Source: Hyphomicrobium_A sp963812795
Lineage (GTDB): Bacteria; Pseudomonadota; Alphaproteobacteria; Rhizobiales; Hyphomicrobiaceae
Direction: 5' to 3'
NCBI GenBank assembly: GCA_963812795.1
Contig: CAWEWG010000007.1
Location: forward strand, 806,001 to 870,000
DNA: 64,000 nt
The position numbers and the translations under genes were made by a program. This document shows, in pieces, positions 1-11,600 of this stretch. Position 1 is the first letter of the stretch. Every line of letters starts with the position of its first letter. The notes under the pieces are model-generated. The model was not told the origin of the DNA and made no database searches. It saw only the letters and a list, made by a program, of their open reading frames with translations.

Positions 1-933
1 CAGCGCGATCTTGCCGGCGGCGCCGAACAGCGCCGAGGCCGAGGCCGCCGCCCGCCGTCGCGCCCAGCCGCAGCTTGTCGAAGAAGCGGAAGCGCACGCG
101 CGTGTTCGGGAAAGACCATCTCGAGATCGCTTCTCGGGATGTTCTTGAACAGCTTCATGTAGATGCAGTTTGCCTTGACCTCCGGCGGCATGCCGTCGCG
201 CTCGCGCTTGACGATCTTCTCGGCCTCGCGGCGGCTGAGCTTCTTCGTCTGCATGAGCTCGCGCACGCGCATTGTCGAACGGCTTCAGCTTGAACAGCAG
301 GAACAGCCGCTGGAAGAGCGGGATGTCGAACTGCTCGCGCAGATAGAATTTCTGCCAGCGGCGGCGGTTGTCGCGCTTGCTCGAGGCGCCGCGATAGTAC
401 AGCAGCACCTCCTCGAAGACGTCGAGGTCGACCTGCAGGTCGAGGCCGTAGGCGGATTCTCGCGTCAGGATCTGCTCGACGTCATTGTGGTCGATGCGGA
501 CGTAGTTCGCCTGGTTGAGGATGCGCGTCATGCCCTCGATCACGCGCGCCTGCATGACGGCGCGCTCGTCCGGCGTGAAGGTGCGCGTCATCAGCAGGTC
601 GCTGTCGGGGCTGAACGGCTCGTAGGTCTCCTCGAGCTCGTTCAGTTGCGCGTTGTACTGCTGGCGGCGCCAGTGATCGAGGTAGCGGAAGAAGCGGCGC
701 GCCTCTTTGCCCTGTCCCGCCGGCCAGGCCGTCGGCGCCGTCAGGCGGTCGAGCAGCGCAAAGCGGGTGACCGGGATGAAGCGCTCCTTGCCGCGTGCGC
801 TCTCGGGCATCACGGCGTCGAAGGCGGAGACCTTCTCTTCCGTTGGTGCCGCGGCGGCGGCGCTTCCCGTCATCCTGGCGAAGATACCTGTCGGTGCGGC
901 GGTCGGCGCTGCCTGCACGTCGGTCGAAGACAT
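1..933 (-). CDS. DUF3754 (TMEM143-like) protein, 3' end outside window, frameshifted
   Basis: Starts at ATG 933 and runs off the left edge. The run KLFKNIPRSDLEMVFP, read from about 165 to 115, is the hallmark of the DUF3754/TMEM143 family, whose biochemical function is not established. A glycine-rich stretch just after it probably leads into the membrane segments. The frame is broken three times: near 271 (extra g in the stretch encoding KPFDN-VREL), near 112 (extra t before the codons for FPNTRVRF) and near 40. Removing one base at each site restores family-like sequence, so the gene is probably intact in the organism. The ATG lies 300 bp from the divergent J-protein gene. Confidence 0.7.
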   Translation of the reverse strand, partial: MSSTDVQAAPTAAPTGIFARMTGSAAAAAPTEEKVSAFDAVMPESARGKERFIPVTRFALLDRLTAPTAWPAGQGKEARRFFRYLDHWRRQQYNAQLNELEETYEPFSPDSDLLMTRTFTPDERAVMQARVIEGMTRILNQANYVRIDHNDVEQILTRESAYGLDLQVDLDVFEEVLLYYRGASSKRDNRRRWQKFYLREQFDIPLFQRLFLLFKLKPFDNARARAHADEEAQPPRGREDRQARARRHAAGGQGKLHLHEAVQEHPEKRSRDGLSRTRACASASSTSCGWARRRAAASASALFGAAGKIAL

Positions 934-1236
934 GTTCGGGCTCCCCTCTGGCGCGCTACTCAGGGGGTCAAGTACCACCCCCGCGCACGGCCCCGATTGC
1001 AGCCGCACGCCGAGGCTTTTCTAGGGTGGAAGTGCTTGGATTGTCGAGACTTGCCGGTCGCTGCAGGCACATTTGCGACGCCCTGTGGCGCCGCGCTCGG
1101 CCGGCGTCTGCCAAGTCGCTGAAATGGCGCTGCAACCTGTTGATTCTTTGCGTTGATAACCCGCGCGCGCGCCACAGTCGTGCCCTTGTTCACCATAAGA
1201 ACAAACCTGTGCGTACCAACGTGAGAGGGCATAGCG
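934..1236. other. divergent intergenic region, no gene seen
   Basis: This 303-bp spacer separates the leftward DUF3754 gene from the rightward J-domain gene. It must carry both promoters, but I could not pick convincing -35/-10 boxes. A run gagagg at 1223-1228 serves as ribosome binding site for the GTG start at 1237. Confidence 0.5.
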
Positions 1237-2673
1237 GTGCGTCTTGTTTCCCGCTTTTTTTGCGTCGTCGGTCTGGGATTTCTGCCACTGGTTGGGGCTG
1301 AGGCCCGCGAGCGTTTGGTGATGCCGTTCGATTGCGGCGTCGAAGGGGGCGAGGTTCGCCTCAACCCGAGCGTCGAGAAGAGCTACCGCATCGTCGGCGG
1401 CCGCGACGAGCAGACGATCACCACCTGCGCCAAGTCGACATCGGCCAGCTTGCCGCACCGTCATGGTGCACAAGTTCGCCGTATCCTGCGGTGGCACCCC
1501 CGTTGCCTGGGTCGACATTGCCGCCGCCATCCACTCCGCCGATGCCAATCGCGCCTGGCTCGAGGGCGGGCGGCTCAACCTCGTGATGCCGGTGCGCAAT
1601 CGGCCGGAAGCCGCCGCCGCCTGCCTCGACCGGCCGACGACGGGCGGCTCGGGCCTCGAGCGGCGCGTGGTGCTCGGCGGCGATTGCCTGCCATGGCGGC
1701 GCAAGGCCGCGTTCGAGCATCTGGTGCTGCCGGGCGGTTTTGCCCCAGTCGGCGAGCTTGGAGCGCGGCTGATGGTCGGTGCGGCCGCCAATGAGGCTGC
1801 AGTGAACCTTGACGACGCCGACGCCTTAGCGCTGCAGCCGCAGCCGCTGCTGGTGTCCATGACGGACGCCGAGATGGCCGTCGCCAAGGCCGATCCCGCG
1901 GCCGTGCTCGAGCCGCGCGGCCAGCCCGAGACATTCGAGACGGCACTCGAGCCGGATGCCAGCTGGCGACGACTGGATCACTGTCGTCCACTCCGGTCCC
2001 GAATTCGCGGCTGCCGCCGGCATGGCGCTGCCCGTCAACGCGCGCCCGTGGTCGTGGTTGCTCGTCGTTGCATCGGCCGGGGTCGTCGCGCTCTTGCTGG
2101 CGATGCGTTTTGTGCCGCCGGCGCTTGCGCGGCGTTCGTCGCAGGCGACCAGCCGGGCGCTGGCGAAAGGCGGGCTGAGCCTCGCCAACGCGTCCGTCGC
2201 GGTGGCGGCGCTGTTGCAGCAGACCGAGACGGCGGCGCGCGGCCTCAAGGGCGCCGGACCTCTGCGCGAGGTGCTGCAGAGCGAGCTCGGCAACGTGCGG
2301 GTCCGCCTCGCCAACATCGAGAAGATCGACGGCTCAGGGTGATGTCGACGCCGAAAAGGCCGCGCTGCAGTACCGCGCACTGGTGCGCGAGTTGGAGCGT
2401 ATCCGTCGCATCGTCGACAGCGCCGTGGCGAGCCTTGCCGGCTCCAAGAAGGGAGCGGCGACGCTGCCGCGCACGGCGAGCGAGGCCTACGAGGTGCTGG
2501 GCGTCAATGCCGAGGTCAGCGCCGGCGTCCTGAAGAAAATCGTCGATGCCCTGCGCATGAGCTGGCATCCCGATCACGCCCGCGATGCGGAGGACCGCGT
2601 GCTGCGCGAGGACCGCATCCGGCAGATCAACATCGCCTGGGATCTGATCAGCGCCAACCGCGAGGCCGCCTAG
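1237..2673 (+). CDS. membrane-tethered J-domain (DnaJ-like) protein, frameshifted
   Basis: GTG start at 1237 behind gagagg. The N-terminus MRLVSRFFCVVGLGFLPLVG is a signal peptide or anchor. About 240 residues without a recognised domain follow, then a membrane helix (WLLVVASAGVVALLLAMRF, about 2055-2115) and an Ala/Arg-rich linker. A C-terminal J domain lies at 2490-2655 (AYEVLGV, the HPD tripeptide in SWHPDHA, INIAWDLI). The HPD motif stimulates DnaK-type Hsp70, so the J domain should be cytoplasmic and the middle domain probably periplasmic. Three one-base insertions break the frame, near 1450 (t), 1964 (t) and 2338 (g). Deleting one base at each joins the segments into one protein of about 477 residues. 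The client is unknown. Confidence 0.75.
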
Positions 2674-2706
2674 ACGCGACTTCGCGTTGCTGGGTTGTTC
2701 TATCCC

Positions 2707-3190
2707 TCAACCCCAGGCCTGGACCTGCTGCTCCTGGTGCTCCTGCTGCATCTCGAGCTGCGGCGCCACTTCCGCCGGGTTGCTCACCTTGCGCGAGCGG
2801 CCGTCGAAACTGGCGCCCTGCTCGATGGTCAGCGACTGGCTGTGGATGTCGCCCTCGACCTGGGCGCTCGGGTGCAGCACGACGTTGGCGCCGAGAATGG
2901 CACCGTTCACCTGGCCGAATACGCGAACGCTGTCGGCGGCGATGGAGCCGTTGACGACGGCCTGCTCGCCGACGATCAGCTCGGCGCAGTGCAGATCGGC
3001 CGCGATGGCGCCATTTACGCGCAACGAACCTTTGCAGCGGACGGTGATGGATTGCCCCTCGATGGACATATCCTTGCCGATGACGGACTCGCCGGCGCGT
3101 GGGGCCGAACTGGTGACGGAAGGCAGCGTTGTGACGTCGGCAGCAACGACGGTGAGCGATTTGGGATCGTGCTTACGCTGGAAACACCAT
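2707..3190 (-). CDS. bactofilin (polymer-forming cytoskeletal protein)
   Basis: The right-handed beta-helix repeat pattern typical of bactofilins (DUF583) is plain: SLRVNGAIAADLHCAELIVG followed by repeated V-x-G-x-I/V units to about residue 130, then a Gln/Glu-rich tail. Bactofilins self-assemble into filaments and scaffold cell-wall or envelope functions. An uninterrupted frame starts only at ATG 3069. The upstream codons HDPKSLTVVAADVTTLPSV and so on are clearly coding, and reach ATG 3190 if one extra c near 3183 is removed, so I take 3190 as the start. The gene converges on the J-protein gene with only 33 bp between stops. That gap holds a short acgcg/cgcgt dyad, too weak to call a terminator. 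Confidence 0.85.
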
Positions 3191-3349
3191 GACTATCTCC
3201 CTCGGCTTATGATCCAGCTGCCAGAAAGGCGTGCCGGCGTGGTGGAATTATGATGAATCGGCAACCAAATCTTCGAGCGATGCGCGGATGTCGATGCGCG
3301 CGAGCACCGCCAGTTCGCGCGGCCGGGGCCATGGCCGTGGGCAGCGCTC

Positions 3350-4052
3350 GTGCTCCTGCTTCTGGGGCCGGCCGGCATGAGCGTCGCCGACGAGTTTCGC
3401 GCCGCCGAGCGCCACAAGATGGTGGAGGAGATCGTGATGGCTGGCGCGTATCGCCGGCGAGACACGGGACGGCCCGGTGCTCGACGAGCGCGTGCTGGCG
3501 GCCATGCGCAAGGTTCCGCGCCACGAGTTCGTGCCGGGCGAGCAGAAGCGCGCCGCCTACCGCAACCGGCCGCTGCCGATCGGCGAGGGGCAGACCATCT
3601 CGCAGCCCTACATCGTGGCGCTGATGACCGATCTGCTCGAGCTGCAGCCCGGTGCCAAGGTGCTCGAGATCGGAACCGGCTGCGGCTACCAGGCGGCGGT
3701 GCTGGCGGAGATCGCCGGCGAGGTCCACAGCATCGAGATCGTCGACAGCCTCGGACGCAAGGCGGCGGCGACGCTGGCGCGGCTCGGGTACGCGAACGTG
3801 AAGACGCGCATCGGCGACGGCTATCTGGGCTGGCCGGAGGCGGCGCCGTTCGACGCCATCATCGTCACCGCGGCGCCCGACCACATCCCGCCGGCGCTGA
3901 TCGCGCAGCTCAAGCCGGGCGGACGCATGGTCATTCCGGTCGGCACGCTGTCGCAGGAGCTGATGGTCGTGCGCAAGGCGGCCGACGGCTCGACGCTCAA
4001 CGAGACGATCGTGCCGGTGCGCTTCGTGCCGCTGACGCGCGAAGCGGAGTAG
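3350..4052 (+). CDS. pcm: protein-L-isoaspartate O-methyltransferase, exported form
   Basis: Repairs isoaspartyl residues using S-adenosylmethionine. Family signatures are RVLAAMRKVPRHEFVPGE, the GQTISQPYIVALM block and the SAM-binding loop VLEIGTGCGYQAAVLAE. The first residues (LVLLLLGPAGMSVADEF) look like the end of a signal peptide, as in the periplasmic Pcm-like subgroup of rhizobia. The GTG at 3350 is a minimal start; the frame stays open upstream to about 3257 with a Trp/Pro/Leu-rich stretch, so the true start may be 50-90 bp earlier. One frameshift lies between about 3437 and 3450, separating the KMVEEIVM segment from the frame that carries AGETRDGPVLDERVL. Confidence 0.85.
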
Positions 4053-4143
4053 TTCAAATGAAACGATTGGTCCCGGTGCCAGATTTGTTCCTGCGGCTCC
4101 GTGACGGGGTGAGGCCGCCGACTGCGCCGAAGATACTAGCGCG

Positions 4144-4561
4144 TCAGTCCCACTTCCACGTGATGTCCTTCTCCTTGTAGTCGACGGCGAGCTCCGGGGA
4201 TTTATCGTCTTCATCGTCGAGCTCTTTGCCGTCTTTGTCGTAAATCAGGACGGTGCCAGTCGATGTTGAGCTTACGTTTGCCGATCTCGCACTCGTATGG
4301 CACGGCACGGTGCGCCGCCCAGGTCGGTCCATTTTCCGCCGAAGCGCGACCCGACGCAGATGACCTTGGGCGCCTCTAGATTCTGTGACTTCAGCTCGGC
4401 GTTGATCTCGGCGATGAGCTTCTCGTTTTCCTTGAGATGACTCCATCACCTCGTCGAGCTTGATGCTGCCCGGCGCCCAGGCCGCACCGATGCCGAGCAT
4501 CATGAAAACAATGGTGCCGAGACCAGCCGCAGCCCGACTTGAGCGTGTGCATCGTTCTCAT
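4144..4561 (-). CDS. small exported protein of unknown function, frameshifted
   Basis: No family recognised. Starting from ATG 4561 and removing four single inserted bases, one coherent protein of about 139 residues appears. It has an N-terminal signal peptide (GLGTIVFMMLGIGAAWAPG), a charged helical stretch (LKENEKLIAEINAELKSQN) and a C-terminal half with GSRFGGKWTDLGG and two cysteines. It ends in the acidic tail YDKDGKELDDEDDKSPEL. The breaks lie near 4535, 4443, 4305 and 4252. It lies downstream of trxA on the same strand but beyond a strong terminator, so it is probably transcribed separately. The coherence of the repaired sequence is the main evidence that it is a gene. Confidence 0.55.
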
Positions 4562-4618
4562 CCCGCAATCACATGCAATATGCCGGGGCACCCTATCAGT
4601 CCTCGGGGACGCCCCGAA

Positions 4619-4650
4619 ATAAAAAGGCCCCGCGTTGGCGGGGCCTTCCG
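4619..4650 (-). terminator. rho-independent terminator of trxA
   Basis: A perfect 10-bp stem, aaggccccgc (4624-4633) pairing with gcggggcctt (4638-4647), has a 4-base loop. On the minus strand it is followed by a T-rich run (complement of 4617-4623). It lies 27 bp past the trxA stop. Confidence 0.9.
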
Positions 4651-4673
4651 AATGGCTAAGAGCCCGACCGGCG

Positions 4674-4997
4674 TCAGGCGACCGAGGAGTTAATCCAGTC
4701 CTCGAGCTTCTTCTTCTGCACCAGCGCGCCGGTGTGCTGCGCGGTGACCTGGCCGTTCTTGAACAGGATCAGCGTCGGCATGGCGCGGATGCCGTACTTG
4801 CCGGTGACGGCTGGGTTCTGGTCGACGTCGAGCTTCACGACCTTGAGCTTGCCTTCCATCTCCTTGGCGACCTGCTCGAGCGCCGGAGCCATGGCCTTGC
4901 ACGGCCCGCACCATTCCGCAAAAAAGTCCACGAGAACCGGTTCCGTGGACTTCAAAACCTCCTGCTCGAAGGTGTTGTCGGACACTGCATTCGCCAT
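4674..4997 (-). CDS. trxA: thioredoxin TrxA
   Basis: A 107-residue classical thioredoxin, cytoplasmic disulfide reductase. The active site WCGPC is at residues 29-33, the cis-Pro loop reads RAMPTLILF, and the length matches the family. ATG 4997 is preceded by a good aaaggag at the right distance; a longer in-frame start at 5087 lacks family similarity. The gene follows addA by 64 bp on the same strand, the usual order in Hyphomicrobiales, and ends in a clear terminator. No frameshift. Confidence 0.97.
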   Translation of the reverse strand: MANAVSDNTFEQEVLKSTEPVLVDFFAEWCGPCKAMAPALEQVAKEMEGKLKVVKLDVDQNPAVTGKYGIRAMPTLILFKNGQVTAQHTGALVQKKKLEDWINSSVA

Positions 4998-5061
4998 GTG
5001 TTTTTTCTCCTTTGGATGCCGGCAACTGCGGCTGCGGGCCGGCACCTCTTCGAGCCGGAAG

Positions 5062-8000
5062 TTAGGAATGCCCCCCGCTAGCGTCAAGGTGACTTACGTC
5101 GAGATCCCAGAGGCGGGCGGTGTATTCGTCGAGCACCGCGTCGGGAATGGGCATGATTCGCGGGCCGTCCGTCCATAGCAGCGCCGTCTTAATCGTCCGG
5201 CCTGCATAAATTTCGCGCAGCGCCAGGCGATACGCCGCGAGCTGGAAAAGATAAGCCGCTGCAACCTGCTCGACCTTGGTCGGCGGGGGCCGGTTGGTCT
5301 TGTAGTCGACGATGAGCACTTCGATCGCCGAGGTCGACCAGCCGATCGAGCTGGCCAATGAGCTTCAGTGGCGGTCCCTTGCGCTTCGGGTTGGGGATAA
5401 GCGCCACGATCGGCACCTCGGCCCGGCTCTGCGGGCCGAACAGGGGCGCGAACTCCGGGCTCTGCAAGATGGCCAGCGTCTCGGCGGCGACACGCTTTCG
5501 CGCCGCCGGCGGCAGGGCGCTGCCGCGCGCCTCGAGGTAGCCCGTCGCGGCCTTCGGCCAGCCGCTCGCCGGCAGCGTCGGCAGGTGCTGCAGCAGCGCG
5601 TGGGTCAGCGTGCCGCGCAGGAAGCGATGGTCGGTCGACTGCGCCGCCGGCGGCAGCGCCGGCGGCTCCTCGTTGGGCGGTCGCTGCCGTGATGGCGCGG
5701 CTGGGGAGCGGCTCGCCGCTCTCGTCGGGCGCGTAGGCTTCGAGACGCGACGGGGCGAGCGGAACGGACAGCGCCGGCTCGCGCGGCGCCGGGCTCGTCG
5801 CCCACCGCGGCAGCGAGGCGACGGCGGCGCCCTGCCGTTGCGCGCCCTCGCGCGGCTTTTGGCGGCGCCGTTTGCGGCTCGAGGCGGCGGAGAACTTTGC
5901 TGCCGTCGTGACCGGCGGCCTCGCTCAGCGTGTTGCCGAGGGCGCCGCTGATCAGCTCGTACCAGCACCCGGCGGATTGCCCGTTCTTGCCTTCGAAGCC
6001 GGCGATGTAGAGCCGGTCGCGGGCGCGCGTCATGGCGACGTACAGCAGCCGGTTGCGCTCCTCCGTCTCCTGCGCCCACGCGCTCCTGCTTGGCGGCGGT
6101 GATGGCCCGATGCCCGCTGGTGCCCTTGACGCTCCACACGAACGGCTTGCCGTCGGCGCCCTCGGGCAGCCCCAGATCCTCGAGGTCGAACAGCGTCGCC
6201 ACCGGGCCGCCCGTGGCCGTCGAGCAGGTGTCGGGCAGGAACACGATGGGCGCTTCGAGGCCCTTGGCGCCGTGCACGGTCATCACGCGCACCTCGTTGC
6301 GGCCGTGCTCCATGTCGCGCTTCACCTCGCGGTCGGCCTCGCGCAGGTAGGCGAGGAAGCCGGTGAGCGAAGGCGGCGCGTCGTCGTCGTAGCTCAGCGC
6401 CAGATTGAGGAACTCGTCGATCGGATCGGCGGCCTCCGGGCCGAGGCGGGCGAGCAGCTTGGCGCGGCCACCTTCGCGGTCGAGGATCGAGGCGAAGAAC
6501 TCGAACGGCGGCACGAAGTCGGCGCGCGAGCGCCAGCGCTTCAGCGTCTCGGCGGCGCCGCGGAAGCGCGGGTTGTCGCCGGCATGGTCGATGAGCGACT
6601 TCCACAGCGTGCCCTTGCGGCCGGCGGCGAGCGCCAGCAGGTCGTCGTCGTCGAAACCGATGAGCGGGCTTTTCAGCACCTCGGCGAGCGACAGGTCGTC
6701 CTCCGGCAGGGTGAGGAACTCGCCGAGCGAGACGAGGTCCGCGACGGCGATCTGGTCGCTGAGGCGCAGGCGGTCGGCGCCGGCGACGTCGATGCCGCGC
6801 GCCTTCAGGGCGGCCACCATCGGCCCGGCGAACGGGCGGCGCTTGCGCACCAGGATGAGGATGTCGCCGGCGGTGATGCGGCGCCCCTCCGACGCCAGCA
6901 TCTCGCCGCTGTCGAGCCAGCCGCGGATGGTGTCGGCGATGCGCTCGGCCAGCCGCTCGGCCGGCGCGCGCGCGGCCGCTTCATCGAGCGGCGTCCACGG
7001 GTCGACGTCATCGGTGTCGTCGGCGACCTCGGTCGGCCACACCTCGACGAGCACCGCCATGGCCCAGGCGATGCACGCGCATGGCGCACGATGGCGGCTT
7101 CGCTCGACAGGCCCGGCGTGCGGGCATGGTCGGCGAAGACGCTGTCTACGGCGGCGAGCACCGGCGATACGGTGCGGAACGACAGATCGAGCGGGATGCG
7201 CCGCCAGGTGAGCCCGGCGTCCTTCGCCATCTGCGGCGAACGCGCTTGCCCATGGCGTCGAACTGTTCGAGGTCGGCGCCCTGGAAGCTGTAGATCGACT
7301 GCTTCTCGTCGCCGACGACGAACAGCGTGCGCATTTCGCTGCGCGCGCCGGCATCGCCGAAGAACTCCGACGCCAGCGCCTTGACGATCTGCCACTGCTC
7401 GGGGCTCGTGTCCTGCGCCTCGTCGACGAGGATGTGGTCGATGCCGCGGTCGAGCTTGAACATCACCCACGAGGCGAGCTCCTGCCCGCCGAGCAGGAAG
7501 ACGCTCTTGGAAATCAGATCCTCGTAGTCGAGCGCGGCGCGGCGTGCCTTGGCGAGCGTGTAGCGCTGCAGCACCGCTCCGGCCAGTCGATGCAGGGCGA
7601 TCGTCGCGTTGATGGCGCGCAAGCCGCGACGCTCCTCGACGAAGCGGACGAAGCGCATTTGCGCCGTGGACAGCGCCGCGTCGAGATCGGCATGGGCGGC
7701 GGCGATGCCCTTGGTCATCAGGCTCTTGCGCGCCTTGCCGTCCGGTGCAGAAAAAGCCTTCCAGCGCGGCGGCACGCGCAGCGCTCGAGGGCGCGACGAG
7801 GGCGGCGACCACTTTTTCGCGCCATCTTCAGATCGTTGGCCGAGCCGCCGCTCAGTGCGTCGCGCACGCGCGCCAGCTCCGCGTCGCCGATGACGTCGGC
7901 CATGTCGCTGTCGATATCCTCGACCGTCGACGTCGTCGCGAATCTTGAAGGCGCGGCGATAGGCGGCTTCGAGACCGGCAAGCTCGTCCTCATGCTCGCC

Positions 8001-8659
8001 GAAGTCGATGCGCGTGGCGCTGTCGAGCCAGCGCCGCCGGCCGAGCGCGGTGCGCAGAACGTCGTCGAAGCGGTCCTCGGCCGCATAGGGGATCACCGCT
8101 TCCAGTGCCTGGCGCTGCGCCGGCGAGGATCCGTCCGTCGCTTCGAGCAGGGTTGCGTCGATGGCCTCGCGCAGCAGCGCCCGCGCGGTCTCGTCGTCGA
8201 GCACGGTGAAGCCGGGCGCCACGTTGGCCTCCAGCGGGAAGCGCTGCAGCAGGCGCTCGCAGAACGAATGGATCGTCTGCACCTTGAGCCCGCCGGGCGT
8301 CTCGATGGCGACGGCGAACAGCGTGCGCGCCAGATCGACTTCATTGGCGAGCGCCGGGCGGTCGCACAATTCGCCGATCTGGAAGCGCCAGCCGCTCATT
8401 GGGCAGTCGTCACCCACTGCGCCAGGGTGTCGAACACGCGCTTCGACATCTCGGCGGCGGCCGCCTTGGTGTAGGTGAGGCAGAGGATGCGCTCGGGCTT
8501 GGTGCCGGCGAGCAGCAGGCGCAGCACGCGCTGCGTCAGCACGTGCGTCTTGCCGGTGCCGGCGTTGGCGCTGACCCAGACCGAGGCGCGCGGGTCGGCG
8601 GCGTCGAGCTGGGCGCGGCGCGTGCGGGCGATGTCGGTCTCGGCGCTATGCCCGCTCAT
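5062..8659 (-). CDS. addA: AddA helicase-nuclease subunit, multiply frameshifted
   Basis: Large subunit of the AddAB double-strand-break repair helicase-nuclease. Visible motifs in order: Walker A in VSANAGTGKTHVLTQRV, motif Ia CLTYTKAAAAEMSKRV, QTIHSFC, Walker B/DEAQ in HILVDEAQDTSPEQW, GDEKQSIYSFQGAD, VMTVHGAKGLEAPIVFLPD, LYVAMTRARDRLY, and the C-terminal nuclease motif VLIVDYKTNRPPP at about 5300. ATG 8659 overlaps the addB stop (ATGA), implying translational coupling. The frame changes at least nine times (near 8400/8385, 7935, 7800, 7745, 7240, 7080, 6080, 5860-5690 and 5345). At 8400/8385, removing two extra c residues restores a helicase-like sequence. With every domain present in order, I read this as an intact gene with sequence errors. 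Confidence 0.93.
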
Positions 8660-11600
8660 GCGATGACCACCTCGTCCTCGCCGGGCACCGACCATTCGGC
8701 GACGCGGGCGAGATGCTCGTAGTCGTCGTAGCGATAGTCGAAGCGCGCGCGCCGCAGCGCCATGTAGGGCGTCGCCGGATCATCGAAGCGGGCGATGAGC
8801 TGCGCCAGGCTGGCGAGTGCCGCACTGGCCAGCGCGGCGATGTCGCCCTTGGCCACGGAAAGCTGGTCGCCGGGCGGCTCGCTGCCGGTGGCGCTGATGT
8901 AGCGCAGCTCGGTGACGGGTGCCCGCGGCACGCCGGTGAACCCGGCTTCGCCGAAGGCGATGGCGGCCTCCAGCGGCAACTGCGGCTTCAGGCCGTCGGC
9001 AACGTGCTTGGCCTTGGGCGCGCTGCCGGTCTTGTAGTCGGTGATGACGAGGCCGCCGCCGTTATGATCGATGCGGTCGGCGCGGGCGGTGAGATTGAAC
9101 GGCCCGCCCGGCGCCGGAATGACGAGGTTGCCGCCGATCTCGGCGAAGACGCGCTCGACGCCGTCGCGGCGCGCCGGCTCGGTCTCGGCGAACCATTGCG
9201 CGAAGCGTTGAAAGCGCGGCAGCCAGAAGGCGGCGACGCGCGCGTGGCTGTCGTAGTCGGCGAGGACCGCGCGCGCGATGCCCATCAGCTCGGCGTGCGC
9301 GTCGGCCGGCAGCCGGTCGGCGAAGCGCTGCGCGAAGCGGCTCATGATGTCGTGGATGACGCTGCCGCGCAGCGCCGCGTCGGGATCGGCGCCGAGCATC
9401 GGCAACTTCTCGAGCTTGAGGATGTCGCGGGCGAAGATCTCGTACGGGTTCTTCAGCCAGGCTTCGATGCGGGTGACGCTCATCTTGCGCGGCCGCAGCT
9501 CCAGCGCCGGCCGCGGCTCGGGCGCGCGGATGCGCGGCAGCCGTTGCGCGTCATCGCGCATGCGGGCCCAGCCGAGCCACGGCTGATCGGGCTGCAACGC
9601 ATCGGTCAACCCCATGCCGGCGAGCAGCGCCTGCAGGCGCATCAGCCAGCGCGAGGGCACGGTCGGCACGCCGTCGATCTTCTCGGCGCGGGTGATGTAG
9701 ACGCGTTCGGCGCCGAGCAGCGAGGTGAAGTCGTGCGCGGCGTAGCCGATCTCCTGCTCCGGCGAGGGCAGGCCCAGCTCCTTGCGCATCGGCCGGTTGA
9801 GCCATGGGCCGGGATCGGCGGCCTCGGGCCACGTGCCGTCGTTGAGCGAGCCGAGGATGATGACGTCGGTCTGCTGCAGGCGCGCCTCGAACGGGCCCCA
9901 GATGGAAAGGCGCGGATGCACGGCGACGCGCGGGCGCACGTTCTCGCCGACGATGAGGCCGCGGTAGAGGTCGGCGTAGTCGCCGGCGGCGATCTGCAGC
10001 GGCGGCAATTGCGGATCGATGAGGCCGGAGAAGAATGTCGTCGCGGCGGTGCCGGCTTCGCCCTGCCACAGCGGCAGGCCGGCCTCGGTCTGCTCCGCCT
10101 CGGGCAGCGCGGCACAGCGCCTCGGCGACGGCGACGTGCGCCTGCGCGATGGCCTGCAACGGCTGCTCGCCCCTCGTCGCGAACACGGTGAGCAGCGGCG
10201 CAAACGCGGCTTGCAGGCGCGCGACCAGATCCTCGGCGGCACGCCAATCGTCGGGCCACAGGCGGCCGACGGCGCGATGGCGGCGCCGCCCGCCGGTGAC
10301 CGCCTCCTCGGCGCGTGCCAGCGCTTCGGCGATGCCGTCGATGCCGCGCCCCAGATACACGTCGCGAAAGGCGGCGATCTCCAGCGCCCGCCCGGCACGG
10401 CGCACGGCGAAGGCATCGAGCCCGAGCCGCGTCAGCGGGTGCTTCAACAGTGCCATCACGGCGGCCGGCGCGAAGTCCTCGGCGGCAGCGGAGACGACGA
10501 GGTCGAGGAACGTGCCGGGCGGCGTCTTGGCGAACGGGCGGCCGGCCGAGTCGTCGACGCGGATGCCCCAGGTTTCCAGGCGCACAGCGACGCGGCGGGC
10601 GAGCAGCCGGTCTGGTGAGACGAGCGCGGCGGTGCGGCCGGGCGTTTCCGCCGCCTCGCGCAGGATGAGCGCGATGGTCTCGGCCTCGTCCTGCGCCGAC
10701 GGCGCCTCGATGAGGCTGACGCCGGCGAGCGCCTTGCGCACGTCGTTCGCATCGGCGGTGGCGATGTACTGCTGCCAGCGGCCGGTCATGCCCGACGGGC
10801 GCATGGCTTCGGCGATGAGCCCATCGCGCGTCTCGCCGGCCGCGCTGAGGTCGGCACCGCGCAGTTGCTGCACGTCGGCGCGCTCGACGCCGAGGGCGGC
10901 GAGCAGCTTGGCGAAGCCGAATTGCGGATGCTCGGGATGCTCGGCGATCGCCGCCCAGCTCTCCGCGTCGAGATGCAGATCGAGGCCCGGCAGCACGATG
11001 GCGCCCTGCGGCAGCCGCGCCACGGCGCGCCATGAGCTCCACCGTCGCCGGCACCGAGCCGGTGACGCCGGCGACGATCACGGGACCGGACGGCGGCGCG
11101 TCGCTGAGGCGCTTGGCCTCGGCGAGGATGGCCTGGTTGCGCCGCGCGGCCGGCGACAGCAGCTTCTTCTCGGCGAGATACGCCGGCCAGAAGGCGGTGA
11201 TGATCTCGAGGAACTCGAGCGTGCGCTTCCAGTGCTCGGAGTATTCGTCCGGCACCAGCGCGGCGAGGCCGTCGAGCGGCACGTTCTCGGTCTCGACCAT
11301 GTCCATCAGGCGCGCGAGCTCGGCGGCGAGATGCGCCGCCTGCGCCGGCGTGTTGGCGCCCGCCGCCGCGGCGTGCTCGCCGAGGTGCGCGGCATCGCCG
11401 GTATCGCGGCGGATGGTCTGCGACCAGCGCTGCACCAGCATCGTCAAGACAAGGCGGCGCTCGATCTCGCTCACCGCCGGCGGAAGGTCGAGCGCGTCGG
11501 TGCCGAGCGTGCCGGGGCTGGCGAGGCCGGACAGCAGCGTCAGATCCTCATCGCCGGCCGAGATCGGCCGGATTTGCGGCAGCGTCATCGCGCGCCCGCC

